A model generated the notes under the pieces. It did no database searches. It saw nothing but the letters and a program-made list of their open reading frames with translations, and was not told where the DNA came from. The position numbers and the translations under genes were made by a program. This document shows, piece by piece, positions 8,012 through 14,459 of a stretch of 21,678 bases of DNA (positions within the stretch are counted from its first letter, which is position 1; each line of letters starts with the position of its first letter). The stretch comes from REEB509 sp044370335 (GTDB lineage Bacteria > Pseudomonadota > Alphaproteobacteria > Caulobacterales > Aquidulcibacteraceae): positions 1 to 21,678 of the forward strand of contig JBILVS010000042.1 of NCBI GenBank assembly GCA_044370335.1, given 5' to 3'.

Positions 8012-8037
8012 GTAGATAAAAAGTGAAAACGAAGGTG

Positions 8038-8066
8038 AACGGCGTATTCACAAAAAATACGCCGTT
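8038..8066 (+). terminator. Hairpin after the glutathione transferase gene, probable terminator
   Basis: AACGGCGTATT (8038-8048) and AATACGCCGTT (8056-8066) are a perfect 11-bp inverted repeat around the 7-base loop CACAAAA. It lies 26 bases after the stop codon. An outer GTGAAC (8035-8040) has a partner GTTCAC (8072-8077), so a longer alternative fold exists. T-rich sequence follows (CTGTTTTTCTC, 8078-8088) but not directly at the stem base, so intrinsic termination is plausible rather than certain. Confidence 0.5.
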
Positions 8067-8216
8067 TATCGGTTCACTGTTTTTCTCGCTTAACTGTATT
8101 TCAAAACAAAGTAGGCAATCGTCATCCCACGGTGGTCAGAAGACCATCGGGTGGATGGAGCCCGTACGCGGAAGACCGCTGGCGATGCTCCTGGCGTCTT
8201 CAAGGGAGCGACCAGA

Positions 8217-8579
8217 ATGGCGTTCACGGAAATGGAAATCCAAGAGGCTCACGCAGCGGCAGTCGCCCGCGCCGGCAGCGAAGACCTCTATAAGCTCGGG
8301 CTGATCTATGCGACCGGCCAAGGCGGCCCGATCGATTATGTGCAGGCCCACATGTGGTTCAATCTCGCGGCCATGAAGGGCAGCAAGGAAGCCAAGGAAA
8401 GCCGCAAAGAGCTCTCCTCGCTGATGAGCCCCTGCGAAATTTCGACCGCGCAGAAAGCCGCCCGGGAGTGGATGGCGGAGAAGGGCGGTCTTGAGCTGCG
8501 GACGCCGGACACCCGCGTCACGGAGGTGCGGGTCGCCGCGCATCAGATCAGCCCGCGTACGATGGACCGTCGCCACTGA
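8217..8579 (+). CDS. Small Sel1-repeat protein
   Basis: This 120-residue soluble protein contains one clear Sel1-like (TPR-related) repeat: EDLYKLGLIYATGQGGPIDY followed by VQAHMWFNLAAMKGSKEAKE, a typical helix-turn-helix pair. A second helical stretch, SRKELSSLMSPCEISTAQ, follows, ending in a polar tail. No signal peptide is visible. Such short proteins are usually adaptors, and I cannot name a partner. ATG 8217 follows AAGGGAG (8202-8208) with 8-base spacing, which supports this start over the ORF's upstream extension to 8151. It converges with hfsD: only 31 bases separate the two stop codons, and they hold only a weak GGGCG/CGCCC hairpin (8582-8598). Confidence 0.8.
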   Translation: MAFTEMEIQEAHAAAVARAGSEDLYKLGLIYATGQGGPIDYVQAHMWFNLAAMKGSKEAKESRKELSSLMSPCEISTAQKAAREWMAEKGGLELRTPDTRVTEVRVAAHQISPRTMDRRH

Positions 8580-8610
8580 GGGGGCGGTCTCTTCGCCCAC
8601 AGGCCCCGGC

Positions 8611-9351
8611 TTATGGGCGTTCTTGGGCGAGATCGTAGAACAGGCTGAACTGGATCGGCAGGGCGTCGCGGACGTACTGCTGCACCCACAGGTTCCAGTC
8701 GCTGACCCGCGTGCGGGGCACAAACACAACGTCAAACCGGCGCAGGGTGACGCCCTGCTGCAGACCGTTGCGGATGGCGCGTGACCGCAGATCCACCAGC
8801 GACACCTGCTGCGCGCCGCCGGGGACGCGGGAAATCACCACCACCTCCTGGCGGCGGGCGGAGTTGAGAAATCCCCCGGCCAAGGCCACCGCCTGCAGCG
8901 GGTCGATGGGGCCGCGGAAATCATAGACGCCGGGCCGACTGACTTCTCCCGCCACATACACCAGATTTGAGCCGAAGCCCGCGGGCGTGACGTCCAGCTG
9001 AGGGGTGCGGAGATCGTGGGCGTAGGCCGCGAGCAACGCATCGCGCAGCTCTGTCGCCGAAAGGTCGGCCGCCATCACCGGATCAATCAGCGGCAGGTCG
9101 ATGCGGCCGTCCGGCGCGATCGTCACCGTGCGGGATAATTCTGGGGCTGAAAACACGGTCACTTCGACCTGATCGCCGGGATAAAATCGATAGGGTTCGC
9201 TCGCCTCGTGGAACGCGACCGGAGCCGCCTGTTCGGTATAGGACGCGGGCTGCAGGCCCTGCCCGTGGGCCGGCCCCTGGCTCATCGCCGCGCACCCCGC
9301 AAAGCTGACCGCCACAATTAACGCCAACGCCGCTGTCGCATTTCGCGCCAT
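8611..9351 (-). CDS. hfsD: Polysaccharide export outer-membrane lipoprotein (Wza/HfsD type)
   Basis: This is a 246-residue precursor. The N-terminus is a lipoprotein signal with lipobox ending VSFAGC, so Cys20 is the lipidated residue. A Poly_export domain lies at about residues 52-122 (YRFYPGDQVEVTVFSAPELS, then APDGRIDLPLID). An SLBB-like domain follows (NLVYVAGEVSRPGVYDFRGP, then LQAVALAGGFL). The C-terminus contains DVVFVPRTRVSDWNLWVQQY, suiting a membrane-spanning helix. Family members form the outer-membrane channel through which polymer leaves the cell. It is divergent from hfsA-hfsB, its expected partners. The ATG at 9351 has GGGA about 9 bases upstream. The export family is certain; the name hfsD rests on the neighbourhood. 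Confidence 0.87.
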   Translation of the reverse strand: MARNATAALALIVAVSFAGCAAMSQGPAHGQGLQPASYTEQAAPVAFHEASEPYRFYPGDQVEVTVFSAPELSRTVTIAPDGRIDLPLIDPVMAADLSATELRDALLAAYAHDLRTPQLDVTPAGFGSNLVYVAGEVSRPGVYDFRGPIDPLQAVALAGGFLNSARRQEVVVISRVPGGAQQVSLVDLRSRAIRNGLQQGVTLRRFDVVFVPRTRVSDWNLWVQQYVRDALPIQFSLFYDLAQERP

Positions 9352-9546
9352 TGTTCATCGTCCCACGGTTGAGGCCTCGTCCCAGGCTGATGCGCCCGCT
9401 AAGCCTCCGCGGGCGACGCCGCCGCGACTCATCAAAGGTCGTGCCAGCGCGGGGACACCCTCGCCGCATCTGGTGAATGGATGTTTACCGAATCGGCGCC
9501 TCCGTGATGCTTCTGGGGAGCGGGCAACCGGGGCGAAGGACGCCGT
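9352..9546. promoter_or_regulatory. Divergent intergenic region between hfsD and hfsA
   Basis: These 195 bases must carry the promoters for hfsD (leftward) and hfsA-hfsB (rightward). A 7-bp stem CGCCCGC (9393-9399) / GCGGGCG (9409-9415) with a 9-base loop lies in what would be the hfsD leader. GAAGGA at 9535-9540 is the hfsA ribosome site. I could not find a convincing sigma-70 -35/-10 pair, which fits genes controlled by alternative or activator-dependent transcription but does not prove it. Confidence 0.4.
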
Positions 9547-11040
9547 ATGGCAGGGCGCAACACATCTTTTGGGGTTGAGGCTCGGCCGGCGGCGGCGGCG
9601 GGTTGGGCTGCGGCGCCCAAGCTGCGCTTGGTGGATCTGGCCGCGATGCTGTGGCGCGAGCGGATGATTGTGCTGGCGGTTGGGATCGCACTGGGGCTTG
9701 CGGGGCTTGCCCTCGCCTTGATGCAGCCGCGCTACTACACGGCCCGTGCGGAGGTGTTGGTGCGGCTCGGCCAGGAATACGTGTTCCAGCCGCAGGTCGG
9801 CGGCGCCGGGGCGGGGGCTGCGCCGAAGCTGAGCGAAGTGATCAACTCTGAGGTGCAGCTGGCGGGAAGTCAGGAGGTCGCGCGCCGGACCGTGGAGGCG
9901 CTCGGGCCCACGGCGATCTATCCCGAGCTGGCCAAAGGCGGCGATGAGGACCCCGCCTTGCTGCAGCGGTTGGCGGTGGAAGCGCTGCAGAAAGACTTCG
10001 CTCTCATCATCGCACCGGAAACGCCGACGATCGCCATGACCTATCGGTCGAAGGATCGGACCATGGCGGCGCGGGTGTTGGAGCTGCAACTCGACGGGTA
10101 CCTGGCGTTTCGGCGCGAGGTGCTGGTGGGGGCTGAAAGCGGCGCTTTCGACAATCAGCGGGACGAGTTCGAGGCGCGGCTCGCGGCGGTAAGTGTGGAA
10201 CTGGCGAGCTTTCTGGCGACGAATAGGATCGGGGATTTCGAGCGGGAGCTTGAGAGCCTTGGCGAGCTTGTCACCGCCACCGAGACGGAGGTGTTCGCCA
10301 CCCGGGCGCGGCTTCAGGAAACCCAGGCGCGGGCGCGAAGTGTCCGGACAGCGGTAGAGGCGATGCCGCCGATCATCGAGCTTCAGTCCGAGACCACCGC
10401 CGCGGGGCAGCTGACGGCGCTGCAACTCGAGCGGGAGCAGCTTTTGGCGCGCTACAATGAAAATGCCGCGCCGATCGCCGAGATCGACCGGCGCATCGCG
10501 CAGGTGCGGGCGTTTCTCGACAACGCCGAGGTGAACGGCGTCTCTCGGACCGGGCCCAACCCTGTCCGGCAGCAGGCGGAAGGGGAACTTATTACGCTCG
10601 AAGCAGAGGTGCGAGCCCAGCAGGATCGGGTGGCGGCGTTGCAGGCGCAGGCCGCGCAGGCGGCGGACAGGTTGCGGCGGCTGCAGGCGATCGAGCCGCA
10701 GTTCCGCGATCTGGTGCGGGAGCGCGCGGTACTGGAGGAAAACGCCCGGACCTTCGCAGCGCGGGCGGAGGAAGCGCGGGCGTTCCGTCAGATTGCGGGA
10801 CAGAACACCGACAATATCAGCGTTGTGGAACGGCCTGCGCCGCCGCGGCGCGGCAGCAGCATTCGTATGCCGGTGGCGCTCGCGGCTTTCTGCCTGGCGG
10901 GCCTTTTGGCTTTGGCGGCGGGTCTTGCGCGGGGCTATCTGCGCAACCGCTTTCCCACCGCCACAAGCGCGGCTCGCACGCTCAATCTGCCGTTGCTCGG
11001 GGTTATCGAGGACAACGCCGCGCCGCGGAGCGCAGCATGA
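9547..11040 (+). CDS. hfsA: Wzz/GumC-type chain-length determinant, polysaccharide co-polymerase (HfsA type)
   Basis: This is a 497-residue inner-membrane protein. A Wzz-like N-terminal region has a membrane helix at about residues 41-60 (IVLAVGIALGLAGLALALMQ), followed by the family's PRYYTARAEVLVR. A long periplasmic coiled-coil region covers roughly residues 180-415, rich in Glu, Arg, Gln and Ala. A second membrane helix lies at about 441-463 (MPVALAAFCLAGLLALAAGL), ending in a short cytoplasmic tail (LPLLGVIEDN). No kinase domain is fused; that part is the separate next gene. This split arrangement is the HfsA/HfsB pattern. It sets polymer length and connects polymerisation to export. ATG 9547 has GAAGGA 6 bases upstream. 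Its TGA overlaps the next gene's ATG as ATGA at 11037-11040, implying coupled translation. Confidence 0.87.
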   Translation: MAGRNTSFGVEARPAAAAGWAAAPKLRLVDLAAMLWRERMIVLAVGIALGLAGLALALMQPRYYTARAEVLVRLGQEYVFQPQVGGAGAGAAPKLSEVINSEVQLAGSQEVARRTVEALGPTAIYPELAKGGDEDPALLQRLAVEALQKDFALIIAPETPTIAMTYRSKDRTMAARVLELQLDGYLAFRREVLVGAESGAFDNQRDEFEARLAAVSVELASFLATNRIGDFERELESLGELVTATETEVFATRARLQETQARARSVRTAVEAMPPIIELQSETTAAGQLTALQLEREQLLARYNENAAPIAEIDRRIAQVRAFLDNAEVNGVSRTGPNPVRQQAEGELITLEAEVRAQQDRVAALQAQAAQAADRLRRLQAIEPQFRDLVRERAVLEENARTFAARAEEARAFRQIAGQNTDNISVVERPAPPRRGSSIRMPVALAAFCLAGLLALAAGLARGYLRNRFPTATSAARTLNLPLLGVIEDNAAPRSAA

Positions 11041-11129
11041 CGGGGCCTGGATCGATGGGCCCTGGATCGATGGGCCCTGGATCGATGGGCCCTGGATCGA
11101 TGGGCCCTGGATCGATGGGCCCGGGATCG
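11037..11129 (+). repeat. 15-bp tandem repeat encoding MGPGS
   Basis: The unit is ATGGGCCCTGGATCG. An 18-base first copy (11037-11054, with an extra codon) is followed by four identical copies (11055-11114) and one with a single change, CCT to CCG (11115-11129). Each unit junction contains the palindromes GGGCCC and ATCGAT. Copy number could change by slippage without breaking the frame, because the unit is five codons. Confidence 0.95.
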
Positions 11130-11786
11130 ATGAGCGGCGTTTTGCAGGCGCTGACCGCGTTGCCCCGGCGGGGACGCGGACGGGCCGTCATGGTGATGGC
11201 GGCGCGCAGCGGCGAGGGCGCTTCGACTGTTGCCCGCGCCGTGGCGGAAGAGGCGTCGAATGGGGTCACGCTGCTGCTTGATCTGGAGCTGACGCGGTCG
11301 GTGCATCATCAGCACTTCCGAACGTCCGGTCCGCTTCTGTGGGATCCGATCGATGCGCGCCTCAAGGGGCGGGCGCTGTATCGGATCATCGACGGGGCCG
11401 GACGGTTACGGCCGGAGCCGGACAGCGCTTTGGGCTTTTATCGCGTGGGCCGGACCAGGCTATTTGTGTCGGGATTCAACAACGCGGCGGTGCGAGAAGG
11501 CGATCGGCTGCAGTTCGCCACCGGCTCGGCCTATTGGGATGCCGTGCGGCAATCTTGTGAGCTTGCGGTGATCGACGCGCCGGCGCTGGACCGGGGCCGG
11601 GTGGGCTTGAGCATCTGCGCGCACATGGATGGGGTTGTCGTGGTTGCGAGCGGCGCGGACGGGTCGGTGACGGCGACCTTGGGGCTCAAAGCGGCCCTTG
11701 AGGCGGCCGGGGCCTTCGTGATGGGCGTGGTTTACACCCGGGCCGATCGGGTGGCGCTGACATTGGATCGGCCGCTTTTGGGTTAG
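11037..11786 (+). CDS. hfsB: HfsB-type ATPase-like partner of the chain-length determinant, with GPGS-repeat N-terminus
   Basis: This 249-residue protein has the BY-kinase/CpsD-like fold. After six GPGS motifs (residues 3-31) comes AVMVMAARSGEGASTVARAV, aligned with the Walker A GEGKST, but the essential Lys is Ala62. The Walker A' strand is LLLDLELTRS. The later core has SCELAVIDAPAL (Walker B-like) and DGVVVVASGADGSVTATLGL. There is no C-terminal tyrosine cluster. I expect a non-kinase regulatory partner of HfsA, as the holdfast HfsB is thought to be. The start at 11037 overlaps the hfsA stop, but every repeat supplies another in-frame ATG (11055, 11070, 11085, 11100, 11115, 11130), so shorter products are possible. 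Its stop overlaps the convergent GT2 stop by four bases. Confidence 0.78.
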   Translation: MTGPGSMGPGSMGPGSMGPGSMGPGSMGPGSMSGVLQALTALPRRGRGRAVMVMAARSGEGASTVARAVAEEASNGVTLLLDLELTRSVHHQHFRTSGPLLWDPIDARLKGRALYRIIDGAGRLRPEPDSALGFYRVGRTRLFVSGFNNAAVREGDRLQFATGSAYWDAVRQSCELAVIDAPALDRGRVGLSICAHMDGVVVVASGADGSVTATLGLKAALEAAGAFVMGVVYTRADRVALTLDRPLLG

Positions 11787-12712
11787 GGCGCGGTGCGGGC
11801 GGCGAGCGCTGCGCCGTAAAACGCCTGCGGTCGCCACCAGACGATTTTGCCTGCGCCACGGACGGCCTTGTCCAAAAACCAATAGCGATGGCGATGGCCC
11901 GCGAGGAACGCAGCGCCGGCCGCTGCGCCGCAAACGACCGCCTGTACGCCGCCGATGGCCATGTGCGTGGCGATCGTGGCCCACTGCGGCGGCGCAGCGG
12001 CGTAGGCTGCTTCGCAGGGACCCTGGCCATAGGCGAATGCGCGCTTCATGGCGTAGCCGAGGCTCGCGCGTTCGGGGGGGATGTGCTCGATGACGGCGGC
12101 GTCGGCCGCCCAAGCGAAACGACGGCCCATGGCCTGGGCGTGCGAAAAAATAATATCATCTTCGCCGCCTTTTTCATTGGCTTCGAGGTCAAACGGAGCG
12201 GGGGCGGCGAGCATCGTGTCGCGACGCAACAGCGCGTTGCCGATGCCGTAATAACGCGGGCTTGGGCCGCTTTCGGCAGGGCCTGCGCGGGTATAGAGCC
12301 GTTCGACATAGTCTTTGTGCCGGCCGGCGGTGTCGGGCAGGCGGGCATAGACGGGACCGAAGACCGCATCGGCGCCGGTCTCCGCCTGGACACGAAGAAG
12401 GGCTGCAAGCCAGGTCGGCGGGGCCTCTTCATCATCATCGAGAAAGGCCACCAGGTTGCCGGTCACGGCGGCTAGGCCGGCGTTGCGGGCGTGGGCCACG
12501 CCGGGGCGCGGTTCATGGCGCAGCGCCAAGGGGCAAGTAATTTCACGCTGTAAGCTTTCAAAGGCCTGGGCGGCGGAGCCTTCGGGGCTGTTGTCCACGG
12601 CCACCAACTGAGGGGGGGCGGCCAAGCCTTCCTGGCGCAGCACGCTGCGGGCGGCGCGGAGAAAGCTCTCCGGCCGACGAAAGGTCGGGATCATCACGCT
12701 GACGGCGGTCAT
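11783..12712 (-). CDS. Glycosyltransferase family 2, last gene of the hfs operon
   Basis: This is a 309-residue GT-A fold transferase. The nucleotide-sugar domain starts VSVMIPTFRRPESFLRAARS and contains LVAVDNSPEG and the metal-binding DDD of NLVAFLDDDEEAP. The acceptor side contains YYGIGNALLRRDTM and GEDDIIFSHAQAMG (the conserved ED). The C-terminal part is hydrophobic (MAIGGVQAVVCGAAAGAAFL) and probably binds the membrane. It would add a sugar to the lipid-linked repeat on the cytoplasmic face. Its ATG overlaps the hfsH stop as ATGA (12712-12709), so translation is coupled. Caulobacter has additional holdfast transferases such as HfsL, and this may be the equivalent, but I cannot assign it without alignment. 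Confidence 0.85.
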   Translation of the reverse strand: MTAVSVMIPTFRRPESFLRAARSVLRQEGLAAPPQLVAVDNSPEGSAAQAFESLQREITCPLALRHEPRPGVAHARNAGLAAVTGNLVAFLDDDEEAPPTWLAALLRVQAETGADAVFGPVYARLPDTAGRHKDYVERLYTRAGPAESGPSPRYYGIGNALLRRDTMLAAPAPFDLEANEKGGEDDIIFSHAQAMGRRFAWAADAAVIEHIPPERASLGYAMKRAFAYGQGPCEAAYAAAPPQWATIATHMAIGGVQAVVCGAAAGAAFLAGHRHRYWFLDKAVRGAGKIVWWRPQAFYGAALAARTAP

Positions 12713-13464
12713 GCGGGGTCCTTCAAGAGCTGATCGGCGGCCTCGCCCACAGGCATGATCGCGAAGCCGCGGGCTTGGGCGGAGGATAGGGTCGCCGCCA
12801 GGGCCTGAGGGGTTGTTCCAAAGCGGCTCGGGCTCTCGGCCACATCGTGGGTGAAGAGGATCAGCCAGGCGTTGCGGGCGGCGGCGGCTTCAAGCCAGGG
12901 GCTTACCGCTTGGTCTGCGGCTTTGCCGTAGAGGCTCACCGCTCGGAGCTGGAGCGCGTCGACGCGGCCGCGGTTGAGACCGGACAGGATGCCGCGGGCG
13001 GTCTGAAAGCGGGGGCGAAGGGCCTGCTTGAGGGCGAAGGTGGTTTCGCCATAGGGGTAGGCCATGTGGCTGAACGGTGAAGCGAGAAGTTCTTCGGCGT
13101 TGCGGTCGCACTCTTTCAGAACAGTTTCGGGCGATGCCTGGGCGCAATCGAGGTGGGAGAAGGTGTGGCAGGCGACTTCGTGGCCTGCGGCGTGGACGGC
13201 GGCGAGGTCACCGTTGGAGAACATCGGGCCGAAGGGGCTATCTTGGCCCTTCAGTCCGGCACAGGCGTAGAATGTGGCGCGGACGCCCGCATCCGCCAGC
13301 ACCGACATCCCCTGGCGGGCGGCGCTGGCGGGGAAATCGTCGAAGCTGATCGACAGGGTCGGCCTGGCCGGGGCGATGCGAACGGGCCGGGCGGCGCGCC
13401 ACTGTGTCAGCCGGCGGCCGATCTTGGCGGGCAGGGTTCGGGACGGCTCATAGACCGCGGTCAT
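12709..13464 (-). CDS. hfsH: Polysaccharide deacetylase (NodB fold), HfsH type
   Basis: This 251-residue deacetylase has the NodB-domain motifs in order: TLSISFDDFP (catalytic and metal-binding Asp pair), HEVACHTFSHLDC (the H-x3-H metal ligands), AYPYGE (motif 3), and a late WLILFTHDV. It lacks a signal peptide, as expected for HfsH, which removes acetyl groups from N-acetylglucosamine in the holdfast polymer and affects cohesion and adhesion. ATG 13464 is chosen because it overlaps the hfsG stop as ATGA. The open frame extends to 13926, but that extension lies antiparallel to nothing real: it is an Arg/Pro-rich shadow inside hfsG. The position directly after flippase and GT2 genes matches the hfsE-F-G-H order. 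Confidence 0.87.
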   Translation of the reverse strand: MTAVYEPSRTLPAKIGRRLTQWRAARPVRIAPARPTLSISFDDFPASAARQGMSVLADAGVRATFYACAGLKGQDSPFGPMFSNGDLAAVHAAGHEVACHTFSHLDCAQASPETVLKECDRNAEELLASPFSHMAYPYGETTFALKQALRPRFQTARGILSGLNRGRVDALQLRAVSLYGKAADQAVSPWLEAAAARNAWLILFTHDVAESPSRFGTTPQALAATLSSAQARGFAIMPVGEAADQLLKDPA

Positions 13465-14369
13465 CGCATGTGCTCGGCGTAGATCGAGGTGCGGTAAAGC
13501 TTCAGCGCCGCATGACGGGCGAGCATGGGGGTGAGGCCCCAGGGGTCGCGGGCGAGAAAGGCCAGAGCTGGCCGAGCGGCCTTGTGGCCGGGAATGTGGC
13601 GGATGGCTTGAGCGGCGCGCCAGCTTGCGAAGCGGGTCACGGCTTCGGGGTGTTTCCCGGCGAGGCGGGCATAGTTCGGTCCGGCTTCGCCGAACTTGCG
13701 CAGCAGGGTTTCGACGCTGTCGAGGCCGGCATGGGTGGCAGGATTGTCGATGTGGCGGATCGGGCCGAAGCGGCTGGCGCGCAGGGCCCAATCCACATCC
13801 TCCCAGCCCCAGCCGACAAAGCCTTCGTCGAAGGGGGTGGCGGCGAGGACGTCGCGGCGGACCAGCAGATTGCTGGTGGCGGTGAATTGGGCCGGATCGC
13901 GGGCGCGGTCCTCGGCGTTGCGGCAATCGGAGCGGGCGCTCATGAATCTGTGGAGCGCGGTGGCTTTCAGGTCCGGCGCCTGGGTCACAGAGAAGCCGCC
14001 GAAAGCGGCGGGGGGGGCTTCGCCGTCGATGAGGGCGAGCCAGCGGCCGGCGAAGCCCGGCTCGTCGGGGACCATGTCCGCGTCCAAGAACAGAACATGG
14101 CGGGCGCGGGCCTCCGCGATGAGGCGGTTGCGGGCGGCGGCGCGGCCGGCGTTCTGCGGCAGCACGATCAGACGGACCGTGAGGGCGGTCTGGGCCGCCA
14201 GTGCTTCCAGCCGGGCGGTGAGGACGGGATCAGCGGAGCCGTCATCGAGGATCACCCACTCCAGCCGCGCGCGGTCCGGCCCTGCGGCGGCGGCGAGGCT
14301 CTGCTCGATCGGGGTCGGGTCATGCCGGAAAACCGGCGTCAGGATCGAGAGGGCGGGATTGGCAGACAC
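13461..14369 (-). CDS. hfsG: Glycosyltransferase family 2, HfsG type
   Basis: This 302-residue GT2 enzyme starts ALSILTPVFRHDPTPIEQSL. It has VILDDGSADP, LPQNAGRAAARNRLIAEA, the metal-binding DAD of VLFLDADMVPDEP, and FVGWGWEDVDWALRASRFGP, which is the galactosyltransferase-like C-terminal box. HfsG elongates the holdfast repeat by adding N-acetylglucosamine on the cytoplasmic side; specificity here is inferred from synteny. The start is GTG 14369. The only good ribosome site, AAGGAG, is about 14 bases upstream, which is long, and there is no other upstream start in frame. An 18-bp direct repeat overlaps this start (see 14367-14384). Its stop overlaps the hfsH start by four bases. Confidence 0.83.
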   Translation of the reverse strand: MSANPALSILTPVFRHDPTPIEQSLAAAAGPDRARLEWVILDDGSADPVLTARLEALAAQTALTVRLIVLPQNAGRAAARNRLIAEARARHVLFLDADMVPDEPGFAGRWLALIDGEAPPAAFGGFSVTQAPDLKATALHRFMSARSDCRNAEDRARDPAQFTATSNLLVRRDVLAATPFDEGFVGWGWEDVDWALRASRFGPIRHIDNPATHAGLDSVETLLRKFGEAGPNYARLAGKHPEAVTRFASWRAAQAIRHIPGHKAARPALAFLARDPWGLTPMLARHAALKLYRTSIYAEHMR

Positions 14370-14459
14370 GGGGCGGCAGCCGGCTCCTTATCCCGGCGAA
14401 GGGCGGAGTTTAGCGCAAAGGCGTTGCCAAACCGCTGCCGTCACGGGGCGGCAGCCGGC
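14367..14459. repeat. 18-bp direct repeat spanning the hfsF/hfsG junction
   Basis: CACGGGGCGGCAGCCGGC occurs exactly at 14367-14384 and again at 14442-14459, 75 bases apart. On the minus strand the right copy encodes the end of AGCRPV near the hfsF C-terminus. The left copy forms the hfsG leader and includes its GTG start. It may be a small local duplication that created or moved the gene junction. Confidence 0.75.

Noticed and set aside
8580..8610. Possible bidirectional terminator between the Sel1 gene and hfsD
   Set aside because: Only a 5-bp GGGCG/CGCCC stem is present and no T tract follows, so I did not annotate it.
9355..10425. A 356-residue minus-strand ORF
   Set aside because: It is antisense to hfsA, has Arg/His/Pro-rich shadow composition and shows no domain.
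11037..11129. Short regular repeat considered as a CRISPR-like array
   Set aside because: The units are directly adjacent with no spacers and are translated in frame.
13465..13926. N-terminal extension of the deacetylase
   Set aside because: The extension is Arg/Pro-rich, lies inside hfsG in another frame on the same strand, and the ATGA overlap start at 13464 is better.
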